From: Cellulomonas sp. SLBN-39
GTDB lineage: Bacteria > Actinomycetota > Actinomycetes > Actinomycetales > Cellulomonadaceae
Assembly (NCBI RefSeq): GCF_006715865.1
Contig: NZ_VFOA01000001.1
Coordinates: 3,100,001 to 3,164,000 of the forward strand
Length of the DNA: 64,000 nucleotides
Reading direction: 5' to 3'
In this document: positions 56,214-64,000 of the stretch, in pieces
How the letters are laid out: the number at the start of each line of letters is the position of its first letter
Position numbering within the stretch: position 1 is the first letter of the stretch
Made by a program: the position numbers and the translations under genes
Notes under the pieces: generated by a model
Databases searched by the model: none
Told to the model about the DNA's origin: nothing
What the model saw: only the letters and a program-made list of their open reading frames with translations

Positions 56214-57083
56214 TCAGGGCACCAGCCGGGACGTCAGCAACGCCTCGAGGGCCGCGGCCTCGCCGTCGACCGCGAGGACGGGCGCGTCGGCGGGGAGTCG
56301 GCGCCACAGCAGGAGCGCGAGCGCGTCCGCCGGTGCGCGCACCTCGACCCGGGGCGCCGCCGCCGGGTCCTCGGCACCCGTGGCGGCGAACGTCCACGAC
56401 CGGTCCGCGTCGACGGCGTGCAGGTCGACGCGCACGGGCAGCGGCGCGGTGCGGCCGAGGGCGACCTGCCGCGGCTGCATGACCGTCACGACCTCGTCGA
56501 CCGTGTCGGCCCACACCGTCGGGTCGGCGTGGGTCGGGCTGCCGGTCGCCGTGCGCAGGTCCCACAGGTGCACGAGCGTCTCGTGCACCTGGCGCCGGTG
56601 CCAGAACGCGACCGGGCCGGGGCCGAGCAGGGTGGACGACGTGGCGTCCGGGGCGAGCGTGCGCAGCGTGGTCATCAGCTCCGCCGCGCACGTGCCGTAC
56701 AGCTCGGGCAGGTCGAACGGGCCGCGCCCCAACGGCACCTCCCGGCGCCGGGAGGCCTGGCCCGCCGCCCAGTGGTGGATGCGGGCCAGGTGCACGACCA
56801 GGTCCCGGACCTTCCACCGGCCGCACCACGGCACCGGCAGGAGGGGGTCGGCCCCGCGCACCCCGGCGAGGAACGCGTCCTGGAGCGCGGCGAGCACGTC
56901 GAGGTACGGCTGCGCGGTGCCCGGCACGAGCACTGCGGGCGGCGTCCCGGCGTCGGGGCCGCCGGTGCCGGCGGCTGCGTCGGGCGTGGCGCCGGCCGGT
57001 CCGTCGGCCGGCGCGCCGGGTGGCCGGTCGAGCGGCCGGCCGGGCGGCGGGTCGGCCGGGGAGGTGCCGGGGTGCGCGCGCAT
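56214..57083 (-). CDS. Maleylpyruvate isomerase/DinB-fold (MDMPI) family protein
   Basis: 289 residues. A Pro/Ala-rich N-terminus of about 55 residues is followed by the DinB-like helical domain with metal-ligand histidines in [18 protein letters not shown] (about 85) and [16 protein letters not shown] (about 155), then an SCP2-like C-terminal domain ([14 protein letters not shown]). Relatives are mycothiol-dependent isomerases and transferases. The substrate is unknown. ATG 57083 is used; CACCAT 6 nt upstream is a weak -10. A small GC hairpin lies beyond its 3' end (arms 56141-56148/56159-56166). Confidence 0.82.
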   Translation of the reverse strand: MRAHPGTSPADPPPGRPLDRPPGAPADGPAGATPDAAAGTGGPDAGTPPAVLVPGTAQPYLDVLAALQDAFLAGVRGADPLLPVPWCGRWKVRDLVVHLARIHHWAAGQASRRREVPLGRGPFDLPELYGTCAAELMTTLRTLAPDATSSTLLGPGPVAFWHRRQVHETLVHLWDLRTATGSPTHADPTVWADTVDEVVTVMQPRQVALGRTAPLPVRVDLHAVDADRSWTFAATGAEDPAAAPRVEVRAPADALALLLWRRLPADAPVLAVDGEAAALEALLTSRLVP

Positions 57084-57198
57084 GGGACGATGGTGCCGCA
57101 GACCGCCGACACGGTGCGCCCCGGCGCCCGGTCGTGGTCGTCCGCCGACCGTCCGGCGCCCCCGCGGCGCCCACCGAACCCCCCGGAGCCCTGAGCGC

Positions 57199-59085
57199 GT
57201 GTCCCCGATCCCGAGCGCCGCCGCGACCTCGCGCATCCTGCCGGCCGCCACGCCGCCCGAGCTGCTGCGCAACTTCTGCATCATCGCGCACATCGACCAC
57301 GGCAAGTCGACGCTCGCCGACCGCATGCTCCAGCTCACCGGCGTGGTCGACGCCCGGGCGATGCGCGCGCAGTACCTCGACCGGATGGACATCGAGCGCG
57401 AGCGCGGCATCACCATCAAGTCGCAGGCCGTGCGCATGCCCTGGGAGGCCGACGGCACGCCGTACGCCCTCAACATGATCGACACCCCCGGGCACGTGGA
57501 CTTCACGTACGAGGTGTCGCGCTCGCTCGCGGCGTGCGAGGGTGCGGTGCTGCTCGTCGACGCAGCGCAGGGCATCGAGGCGCAGACGCTGGCCAACCTG
57601 TACCTCGCGCTGGAGAACGACCTGCAGGTCATCCCGGTGCTCAACAAGATCGACCTGCCCGCCGCGCAGCCCGAGAAGTACGCCGAGGAGCTCGCCGGGC
57701 TGGTCGGCGGCGACCCCGCGGACGTGCTCAAGGTGTCCGGCAAGACGGGCGTGGGCGTCACCGAGCTGCTCGACCGCATCGTCGAGCTCGTGCCGGCCCC
57801 CGTGGGCGACGCGGACGCGCCCGCCCGCGCCATGATCTTCGACTCGGTCTACGACACCTACCGGGGCGTCGTCACGTACGTCCGGGTGGTCGACGGCAGC
57901 CTGAGCCCGCGCGAGCGGATCGCCATGATGTCGACGCGGGCGACGCACGAGCTCCTGGAGATCGGCGTCATCTCGCCCGAGCCCGTGCCGACCAAGGGGC
58001 TGGGCGTCGGCGAGGTCGGCTACCTCATCACGGGCGTGAAGGACGTGCGCCAGTCGAAGGTCGGCGACACGGTCACGAACGCCGCCAAGCCCGCCGCCGA
58101 CGCGCTCGGCGGGTACTCCGACCCCAAGCCGATGGTGTTCTCCGGGCTGTACCCGATCGACGGGTCCGACTACCCCGTGCTGCGCGACGCGCTGGACAAG
58201 CTCAAGCTCAACGACGCGGCGCTCAACTACGAGCCCGAGACGTCCGTCGCCCTGGGCTTCGGGTTCCGGGTGGGCTTCCTCGGGCTGCTGCACCTGGAGA
58301 TCGTGCGCGAGCGCCTCGAGCGCGAGTTCGACCTCGACCTCATCTCCACCGCGCCCAACGTCGTCTACGACGTGACGATGGAGGACCGCACGCAGGTCCA
58401 CGTGACGAACCCCAGCGAGTTCCCCGGCGGCAAGATCCGCGAGGTCCGCGAGCCGGTGGTCAAGGCCACGATCCTGACGCCCAGCGAGTTCGTCGGCACG
58501 ATCATGGAGCTGTGCCAGTCCAAGCGCGGCGACCTGCAGGGCATGGACTACCTGTCCGAGGACCGCGTCGAGATGCGGTACATGCTGCCGCTGGCGGAGA
58601 TCGTCTTCGACTTCTTCGACGCCCTGAAGTCGCGCACCCGCGGGTACGCGAGCCTCGACTACGAGGCCGTCGGCGACCAGGTCGCGGACCTGGTGAAGGT
58701 CGACATCCTGCTCCAGGGCGAGCAGGTCGACGCCTTCAGCGCGATCGCGCACAAGGACAAGGCCTACGGGTACGGCGTCATGATGACCGCGAAGCTCAAG
58801 GAGCTCATCCCGCGCCAGCAGTTCGAGGTGCCGATCCAGGCGGCGATCGGGTCCCGCATCATCGCCCGCGAGACGATCCGGGCCATCCGCAAGGACGTCC
58901 TGGCCAAGTGCTACGGCGGTGACATCACCCGCAAGCGCAAGCTGCTGGAGAAGCAGAAGGAGGGCAAGAAGCGCATGAAGACCATCGGCCGGGTCGACGT
59001 GCCGCAGGAGGCCTTCATCGCCGCGCTGTCCTCCGAGCCCGCGGGCTCCAAGGACGGCAAGGACAAGGACGCGAAGAAGAAGTGA
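57199..59085 (+). CDS. lepA: Elongation factor 4 (LepA)
   Basis: 628 residues, a back-translocating/ribosome-biogenesis GTPase. G1 is [15 protein letters not shown] (about 33), the switch is [14 protein letters not shown]3 is DTPGHVDF (about 95) and G4 is NKIDLP (about 150). The C-terminal LepA-specific domain includes [23 protein letters not shown] (about 573-595). The about 25-residue N-terminal extension compared with E. coli is usual in actinobacteria. GTG 57199 is preceded by GGAG 12 nt away. hemW follows after 13 nt. Confidence 0.97.
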   Translation: MSPIPSAAATSRILPAATPPELLRNFCIIAHIDHGKSTLADRMLQLTGVVDARAMRAQYLDRMDIERERGITIKSQAVRMPWEADGTPYALNMIDTPGHVDFTYEVSRSLAACEGAVLLVDAAQGIEAQTLANLYLALENDLQVIPVLNKIDLPAAQPEKYAEELAGLVGGDPADVLKVSGKTGVGVTELLDRIVELVPAPVGDADAPARAMIFDSVYDTYRGVVTYVRVVDGSLSPRERIAMMSTRATHELLEIGVISPEPVPTKGLGVGEVGYLITGVKDVRQSKVGDTVTNAAKPAADALGGYSDPKPMVFSGLYPIDGSDYPVLRDALDKLKLNDAALNYEPETSVALGFGFRVGFLGLLHLEIVRERLEREFDLDLISTAPNVVYDVTMEDRTQVHVTNPSEFPGGKIREVREPVVKATILTPSEFVGTIMELCQSKRGDLQGMDYLSEDRVEMRYMLPLAEIVFDFFDALKSRTRGYASLDYEAVGDQVADLVKVDILLQGEQVDAFSAIAHKDKAYGYGVMMTAKLKELIPRQQFEVPIQAAIGSRIIARETIRAIRKDVLAKCYGGDITRKRKLLEKQKEGKKRMKTIGRVDVPQEAFIAALSSEPAGSKDGKDKDAKKK

Positions 59086-59098
59086 CGGGCGGGCCGGC

Positions 59099-60337
59099 GT
59101 GAGCCCGGCGCTGCCCGAGGGGGACGTGCCGCCCGACGACGGCGCGCTGCCGGCGTCGGTGCTCGACGGTGCGCAGCGCCGTGCGTTCGGGGTGTACCTG
59201 CACGTCCCCTTCTGCGCGGTGCGCTGCGGCTACTGCGACTTCAACACGTACACGGCGACCGAGCTGGGCGGCGGGGCCAGCCAGGCCGCGTACGCCGCGA
59301 CCGCGCTCGACGAGATCGCCCTCGCGGCGCGCGTCCTGCGCGACGCCGGGCTGCCCGCGCGGCCCGTGCAGACGGTGTTCGTCGGTGGCGGCACCCCGAC
59401 GCTGCTGCCCGTCGACGACCTCGTCCGGCTGCTCGACGGTGTGCGGGACGCGTGGGGCCTCGCCCCGGGCGCGGAGGTGACCACCGAGGCGAACCCCGAC
59501 TCCGTGACGCCCGACGGGCTGGCGCGCCTCGCGGCGGCCGGGTTCACGCGGGTCTCGTTCGGCATGCAGTCGGCGGTGCCGCACGTGCTCGCCACGCTCG
59601 AGCGCACGCACGACCCGGCCCGCGTGCCGGACGTGGTGCGGTGGGCGCGCGACGCGGGCCTGCGGGTCTCGCTCGACCTCATCTACGGCACGCCGGGGGA
59701 GTCCCTGGCCGACTGGCGGCGCAGCGTCGAGTCCGCGCTGGCGACCGGCGTCGACCACGTCAGCGCGTACGCCCTGGTGGTGGAGCCGGGCACCCGCATG
59801 GCCGGGCAGGTGCGGCGCGGGGAGCTGACGCTGCCCGACGAGGACGACCAGGCCGCGAAGTACGAGCTCGCGGACGACCTGCTGACGGCGGCCGGGCTGG
59901 GCTGGTACGAGGTGAGCAACTGGGCGCGCACGCCCGCGGACGCCTCGCGGCACAACCTCGGCTACTGGCGCGGGGACGACTGGTGGGGCGTGGGCCCCGG
60001 GGCGCACAGCCACGTGGGCGGCACCCGCTGGTGGAACGTCAAGCACCCGCGGGCGTACGCCGACCGCCTCGCCGCGGGCCGCAGCCCCGCCGCTGGTCGG
60101 GAGACCGTCGACACGGCCACGGCGCGGCTGGAGCGGGTCATGCTCGGCGTGCGGATCGCCGAGGGCCTGCCGCTGGACGACCTCGACGCGACCGCGCGCG
60201 CGGCCGTCGCCGGGCTGGTCGCCGACGGGCTCGTCGACGCGCGGGCCGCCCTCGGGGCGGACGGTCCGCGGCGCGTGCTGCTCACCCGCCGGGGCCGGCT
60301 GCTGGCCGACGCGGTCGTGCGCGCGCTGGTCGGCTGA
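59099..60337 (+). CDS. hemW: HemW-like radical SAM haem chaperone
   Basis: 412 residues. The radical SAM cluster motif is VPFCAVRCGYCDF (about 40), with a characteristic extra Cys-less 'FNTYTATELG' after it. GGGTPTLLP (about 100), TTEANPDSV and SFGMQSAVPHVL follow. The C-terminal HemN_C region includes RHNLGYWRGDDWWGVGPGAHSH. It was once called HemN-like, but members next to lepA are the haem-binding HemW rather than coproporphyrinogen dehydrogenase. GTG 59099 is 13 nt after lepA, so cotranscribed. Confidence 0.93.
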   Translation: MSPALPEGDVPPDDGALPASVLDGAQRRAFGVYLHVPFCAVRCGYCDFNTYTATELGGGASQAAYAATALDEIALAARVLRDAGLPARPVQTVFVGGGTPTLLPVDDLVRLLDGVRDAWGLAPGAEVTTEANPDSVTPDGLARLAAAGFTRVSFGMQSAVPHVLATLERTHDPARVPDVVRWARDAGLRVSLDLIYGTPGESLADWRRSVESALATGVDHVSAYALVVEPGTRMAGQVRRGELTLPDEDDQAAKYELADDLLTAAGLGWYEVSNWARTPADASRHNLGYWRGDDWWGVGPGAHSHVGGTRWWNVKHPRAYADRLAAGRSPAAGRETVDTATARLERVMLGVRIAEGLPLDDLDATARAAVAGLVADGLVDARAALGADGPRRVLLTRRGRLLADAVVRALVG

Positions 60338-60400
60338 CGCCCGGCCCAGGAGCGGGCACGCGCCGGTCGGGCGCGCCCGGCACGAGTCGGACGTCCGCCG

Positions 60401-60799
60401 TCAGGAGACGAAGCGGATGGTCACCGGGTACCGGTACCACTCCCACCGGCTGGCGGCCACGGCGGCGAGGATCTGCAGGACCAGCGCACCGAGGTAGACG
60501 GCGACGGGGGCGAGCGCGAGGAACCCGAACGTCAGCGCGAAGGCGACGACCGACACCAGCAGCGCGATCAGGACGGTGAGCTGGAAGTTCAGGGACTCCT
60601 TGGCGTGGTGCTCGAGGAACGGCCCGCGCCCGCGGAACACGAGCCACACGACCAGCGGGCCGAGGAAGCCGACGCTGAGCAGCGGCAGCAGGTGCACGAG
60701 GATCGCCCACGTGCGCTCGTCCTCGGGCCGCAGCGGCGGCGCGGGGACCGGCTGGTACGGCGGCTGGTGCGGGTGCTGCTCGGAGGACGGCGTGCTCAT
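60401..60799 (-). CDS. DUF4870 membrane protein (downstream copy)
   Basis: 132 residues. A Pro/Gln-rich N-terminus (QHPHQPPYQPVP) precedes three hydrophobic segments. ERTWAILVHLLPLLS, HAKESLNFQLTV and the C-terminal WEWYRYPVTIRFV are typical of DUF4870/Tic20-like small membrane proteins. Function unknown. ATG overlaps the stop of the paralogous gene upstream (ATGA), so the two form a translationally coupled pair. Confidence 0.88.
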   Translation of the reverse strand: MSTPSSEQHPHQPPYQPVPAPPLRPEDERTWAILVHLLPLLSVGFLGPLVVWLVFRGRGPFLEHHAKESLNFQLTVLIALLVSVVAFALTFGFLALAPVAVYLGALVLQILAAVAASRWEWYRYPVTIRFVS

Positions 60800-61176
60800 C
60801 GGACCAGCTCCAGGCTCAGCGGGTACCGGGCGGGCCGCCCGGCGTTGACGGCCACGGCCGCCATGACGGACAGCACGAGGCTCGCGATCCCCAGCGCGAC
60901 CGCGGCGACCCAGCCCACGAACCCGAGCAGCGGGATCTCGCCGACGATCCGCGCGGCGACCAGTGCCACCAGCACGGTGAGCTGGAAGTTCAGGGCGACC
61001 GCGGCCTCCCGGGCCACGGCGTGGTCGCGCTCGCGGTGCACGAGCCAGACGACCAGGGCCACGACCCAGCCTGCCCAGAAGTACGCGAGGATCCCGCCGA
61101 GGTGCGCGAGCACCGCCCACGGGGTGCTCGACGGGGTGCCCGACGAGGCGGGCGGACCGGGCGGCGGGTAGGACAC
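60796..61176 (-). CDS. DUF4870 membrane protein (upstream copy)
   Basis: 126 residues and paralogous to the following gene: Pro-rich start SYPPPGPPASSG, then PWAVLAHLGGILAYF, REAAVALNFQLTVLVALV and the ending RPARYPLSLELVR. Three membrane segments. The shared ALNFQLTVL motif in both proteins supports a tandem duplication, possibly forming a hetero-oligomer. GTG 61176 lies opposite the start region of the plus-strand membrane gene. Confidence 0.88.
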   Translation of the reverse strand: MSYPPPGPPASSGTPSSTPWAVLAHLGGILAYFWAGWVVALVVWLVHRERDHAVAREAAVALNFQLTVLVALVAARIVGEIPLLGFVGWVAAVALGIASLVLSVMAAVAVNAGRPARYPLSLELVR

Positions 61177-61322
61177 GGGGCGGTCTCCAGGGGTCGTCGG
61201 GCGGTGCGGGCAGCGTACCGGGCGAGGGGTCGGAGCGCGGCGTGGAGCCTTGACACGGTCTGTCCCGCTTCGGTTCGCTCGGGTCGGGCGTGATCACGCC
61301 CACCTGGTGACCGGAGGTCATG

Positions 61323-62235
61323 ATGAGCGAGAACCCGGGCGGTCAGCCGCCGCGCGACGACGACCCCACGCCGCCGCCCCCGCCCGGCGGGTCGTACCCG
61401 CCCCCGGCCTACGGCCAGCCCGCCGGCGCCCCCGGCGGCGGGTACCCGCCGCCCGGCGGTGCCTACCCTCCGCCGGCCCAGCCCTACGGGCCCGCCCCGA
61501 CGGCGGGACCCGGCGGCTACGGCGCCGCCGGCTACGCCCCGCAGGGGCCCGCGCGTGGACGCCGGGGCTGCGTTCTCCTGGGCGTTCTCGGCGTTCGGTC
61601 GCAGCTGGGGCGCCTGGGTGCTCGGCGGGGTCGCGTGGTTCCTCGTCATCGCCATGGTCGTCAGCGTCGTCGCGCTGGTGTTCGGTGGCTTCGGCGCACT
61701 GATCGGTGCCGGCGGCCGTGACACGAGCATGTTCGCGGGCTTCGGCGCGAGCCTGGCCTACGCCGTGGTGTCCGCCGTCGCGGTCCTGCTGGGTGCGTTG
61801 TTCACGGGGTCCTTCGTGTCCGCGGCGCTCAAGGTGGCGGACGGACGCCCGATCGGCGTCGGGGACATGTTCGACTTCTCCCGGGTCGGGCCGGTCTTCG
61901 TCGTCGGGCTGCTGTTCGCCGCGGCCAACTTCGTGGCGAGCCTCATCCCGTTTCTCGGCTGGATCCTGTCGATCGCGGTCGTCTACCTCGGCTTCTTCGC
62001 CTACCACCACGTCCTCGACCGGGGGCTGGCGCCGATCGACGCGGTGCGTGCCTCCGTGCAGATGCAGACCCGCGACGTCGGCTCGACGATCCTCGTGGTG
62101 CTGCTCGCGTGGGTGGCCGTCGGCGTGGGGAGCGCCCTGTGCGGCATCGGCGCGCTGGTCGGCGTCCCGGTGGCCGTCCTGCTGTCGGTGTACACGTTCC
62201 GCCAGCTCACCGGCGGTCCCGTGGCCCCCGCCTGA
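61323..62235 (+). pseudogene. Pro/Gly-rich membrane protein interrupted by an apparent 1-nt frameshift
   Basis: Two overlapping frames together make one familiar protein. Frame A from ATG 61323 (GGAGG 5 nt upstream) encodes a Pro/Gly/Tyr-rich N-terminus (SYPPPAYGQPAGAPGGGYPPP, about 75 residues). From about position 61550 only frame B continues sensibly: VDAGAAFSWAFSAFGRSWGAWVL and five to six membrane segments to 62235. Frame A runs on as Arg-rich nonsense to 61721. Loss of one G in the GGGG run near 61543-61547, or one base up to 61554, restores a single about 303-residue protein. A GTG at 61555 could let the membrane part be made alone. A sequencing error, true inactivation or programmed shift cannot be told apart here. 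Confidence 0.7.
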
Positions 62236-62253
62236 CCTGTTGTGCCTGCTCGC

Positions 62254-62288
62254 CTCCGGCCGCCCGCGCCTCGCGCCGGCGGCCGGAG
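62254..62288. terminator. Bidirectional hairpin between membrane gene and DUF3097
   Basis: 11-bp arms CTCCGGCCGCC (62254-62264) and GGCGGCCGGAG (62278-62288) lie between convergent genes. Confidence 0.75.
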
Positions 62289-62308
62289 ACGTCCAGGGGC
62301 CCGGGCGG

Positions 62309-63166
62309 TCAGGCGGTGACGAAGTCGATGAGCTCCTCGACGCGTCCGAGCAGGCTCGGCTCGAGGTCGGCGTAGCTGCGCACCGAGCGCAGGATCCGCT
62401 GCCACGCGCGGGCGACGTCGGCCTGGTCGGCGGCCGGCCAGCCGAGCTCGCGCAGGATCCCGTGCTTCCACTCGGTGCCGCGCTCGATCGTCGGCCAGGC
62501 GTCGAGGCCGAGCCGCTGCGGCCGCACGGCCTGCCAGACGTCGACGTACGGGTGGCCGAGCACCAGCACCGACCCGGTCGGGGTGCCGCGGACCGCCTGG
62601 GCGGCGATCCGGCTCTCCTTGGACCCGGGCACCAGGTGGTCGACGAGCACCCCGACGCGCCGGTCGGTCGTGGGCCGGAAGTCGCGCAGCGCGTCGGCGA
62701 GGTGGTCGACGCCGTCGAGCAGCTCGACGACGACGCCCTCGACGCGCAGGTCGTCGCCCCAGACCTTCTCGACGAGCTCGGCGTCGTGCTTGCCCTCGAC
62801 CCAGATGCGCGACCCGCGGGCGACCCGTGCGGGCGCGTCGTGCACGGCGCGCGAGCCGGACGCCGTGCGGGCCGGTGCGGCGGGCGCGCGGCGGGCGACG
62901 GGTGCGGTGAGCACCACCGGCGCCCCGTTCACCCAGAACCCGGGCCCGAGGGTGAACGTGCGCGTGCGCCCGCGCCGGTCCTCCAGCACGACGACGTGCA
63001 GGCCTCCGGACTTCTCCACGCGCACGACCGCGCCGACCCACCCGGACTCGACGTCCTCGACGACGAGCCCGCGCTCGGCGGGCTGCTCGCGGGCCGTCGG
63101 GCGCGGCGCGTGGTGGGCGGTCGGGCCGGTGGACAGGACGTCCGATCCGTAGCGGTCGCTGGTCAC
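62309..63166 (-). CDS. DUF3097 family protein with a TOPRIM-like motif
   Basis: 285 residues. An N-terminal small beta domain ([32 protein letters not shown]) is followed by a region with [21 protein letters not shown] and [14 protein letters not shown], then [17 protein letters not shown] and HPYVDVW. The EGKxD plus later acidic pair resembles the Glu and DxD elements of TOPRIM nuclease/primase domains. This is my comparison, not an established assignment. It is conserved next to hrcA in actinobacteria. GTG 63166 lies 6 nt after TACAGT, which fits a leaderless start; a start nine codons earlier is possible. Confidence 0.85.
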   Translation of the reverse strand: MTSDRYGSDVLSTGPTAHHAPRPTAREQPAERGLVVEDVESGWVGAVVRVEKSGGLHVVVLEDRRGRTRTFTLGPGFWVNGAPVVLTAPVARRAPAAPARTASGSRAVHDAPARVARGSRIWVEGKHDAELVEKVWGDDLRVEGVVVELLDGVDHLADALRDFRPTTDRRVGVLVDHLVPGSKESRIAAQAVRGTPTGSVLVLGHPYVDVWQAVRPQRLGLDAWPTIERGTEWKHGILRELGWPAADQADVARAWQRILRSVRSYADLEPSLLGRVEELIDFVTA

Positions 63167-63172
63167 CGGGGC

Positions 63173-63178
63173 ACTGTA
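63173..63178 (-). promoter_or_regulatory. -10 hexamer for leaderless DUF3097 gene
   Basis: TACAGT on the minus strand, 6 nt before the GTG at 63166. Confidence 0.6.
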
Positions 63179-63263
63179 GGGCGCGGGGCCCACGGACGCC
63201 GCGCGGCCGGCCCGGCGCGTCGGCGGCCCGGGGTGCGACCCTGGTGCCCCGCGGCGGGGCGCG

Positions 63264-63295
63264 TAGGATTGGCACTCGGCAGCCGCGAGTGCTAC
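63264..63295 (+). promoter_or_regulatory. CIRCE element overlapping the hrcA promoter
   Basis: TTGGCACTC-N9-GAGTGCTAC at 63269-63295 matches the CIRCE consensus (TTAGCACTC-N9-GAGTGCTAA) with changes only at one inner and one outer base. The -10 TAGGAT (63264-63269) shares its last base with the left arm, so bound HrcA would cover the start of transcription. This is negative autoregulation of hrcA, released by heat or GroEL titration. Confidence 0.92.
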
Positions 63296-63366
63296 CAGGC
63301 GGGCCCCGTGGGCGCCGCCCGCACGCCCGCGGGACGCGGCCCGGACGAGGAGGCGAGGAGGTGGCG

Positions 63367-64000
63367 GTGAGCGACGACAGACGGCTGGACGTGCTGCGCG
63401 CGATCGTCGAGGACTACGTCGCCACCCGTGAGCCCGTCGGCTCGCGGGCCCTGACGGAGCGGCACCGCCTCGGGGTGTCGCCCGCGACGATCCGCAACGA
63501 CATGGCCGCGCTCGAGGACGCCGGGCTCATCCACCAGCCCCACACCTCGGCCGGCCGGGTGCCGACCGACCTGGGCTACCGGGTGTTCGTCGACCGCCTC
63601 TCCACGGTCAAGCCGCTGTCCCCGGCGGAGAAGCGGGCCATCGGCGCGCTTCTGGAGGAGGCCGTCGACCTCGACGACGTCATCGACCGTGCGGTCCGCC
63701 TGCTGGCCCAGCTCACGCAGCAGGTCGCGGTCGTGCAGTACCCGTCGTTGCGACGCTCCGCCCTGCGGCACGTCGAGCTCGTGCCCGTCGGCCCCCGGCA
63801 CCTGCTCGTGGTCATCATCACCACGACCGGCCGGGTCGAGCAGCGCACGGTCGAGGTGCCGCAGGACCTCGACGAGGCGGTGGTCGCGAGCCTGCGCGTG
63901 CGCCTGAACCTCGCCGCCGCGGGCCTGCGCCTGGCCGACCTGGACGTGGCGCTGGCCGCGCTCGTCGACGAGGTCGGCACCGACGGCGCCCCGCTGGCCC
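63367..64000 (+). CDS. hrcA: Heat-inducible transcriptional repressor HrcA (3' end outside window)
   Basis: The first 211 residues of about 340. The winged-helix domain includes [24 protein letters not shown] and [38 protein letters not shown] (about 5-72), the HrcA signature. A GAF-like effector domain follows. AGGAGG (63356-63361) sits 5 nt before GTG 63367; a GTG at 63361 is too close to it. It represses chaperone operons through CIRCE, and dnaJ normally follows in actinobacteria. Confidence 0.96.
   Translation, partial: MSDDRRLDVLRAIVEDYVATREPVGSRALTERHRLGVSPATIRNDMAALEDAGLIHQPHTSAGRVPTDLGYRVFVDRLSTVKPLSPAEKRAIGALLEEAVDLDDVIDRAVRLLAQLTQQVAVVQYPSLRRSALRHVELVPVGPRHLLVVIITTTGRVEQRTVEVPQDLDEAVVASLRVRLNLAAAGLRLADLDVALAALVDEVGTDGAPLA

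Overview
The window is ordinary chromosome from a very GC-rich actinobacterium. The best guess is the Cellulomonadaceae (Cellulomonas or a close relative). The reasons are the base composition, the frequent GTG starts, a secreted pectate lyase with chitinase-style beta modules, and the conserved actinobacterial blocks rne-rplU-rpmA-obgE-proB-proA-nadD-rsfS and lepA-hemW-(DUF4870)-DUF3097-hrcA. I see no prophage, insertion sequence, CRISPR array or rRNA. One tRNA (Ala, GGC anticodon) is present.

Layout. 1-5.3 kb, minus strand: cydA-cydB-cydD-cydC (cytochrome bd oxidase and its ABC assembly exporter; cydC runs off the edge). 5.8-17.8 kb, plus strand: RNase E/G, L21, L27, Obg GTPase, proline synthesis (proB, proA), a 50-residue membrane peptide, NAD synthesis (nadD), a proline-rich membrane protein, ribosome silencing factor and a histidine phosphatase, then tRNA-Ala and strong hairpins. 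18-33 kb: accessory metabolism and regulation, including a GH13 amylase divergent from a TetR regulator, a second TetR with a doubled operator divergent from an MDR oxidoreductase, pirin, PEP carboxylase, NUDIX, VOC, an ECF sigma factor, a pectate lyase behind a LacI-type palindrome, CYTH, and glutathionyl-hydroquinone-reductase-like proteins. 32-40 kb: envelope and redox genes (lipoprotein, F420-type LLM protein, membrane metallophosphoesterase, B-lectin/VanY fusion), an MntR-type regulator and an MFS exporter. 40.5-48.2 kb: leuS, degV, comEA, comEC, holA. 48.2-51.5 kb: two EAL-domain proteins divergent from a tiny secreted peptide followed by an HTH-TPR regulator. 51.7-64 kb: rpsT, a PemK/MazF-like protein, an ATP-grasp/alpha-E/transglutaminase operon, a mycothiol-dependent-type DinB-fold protein, lepA, hemW, two DUF4870 genes, a frameshifted membrane protein, DUF3097 and CIRCE-hrcA (cut by the edge).

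The most interesting region is 48.2-51.5 kb. A 42-residue Sec-exported peptide ending in a short double-cysteine tail precedes a 441-residue HTH plus TPR protein. This is the architecture of RRNPP peptide quorum-sensing pairs, and it sits head-to-head with an EAL duplicate pair in which one copy keeps all catalytic residues and the other has lost most of them. It is a candidate peptide/c-di-GMP signalling module. I cannot test that from sequence alone.

A second pattern runs through the whole window. At least 13 genes have a TANNNT hexamer ending 6-8 nt before the start codon and no Shine-Dalgarno, which indicates widespread leaderless transcription. This also helps fix many start codons.
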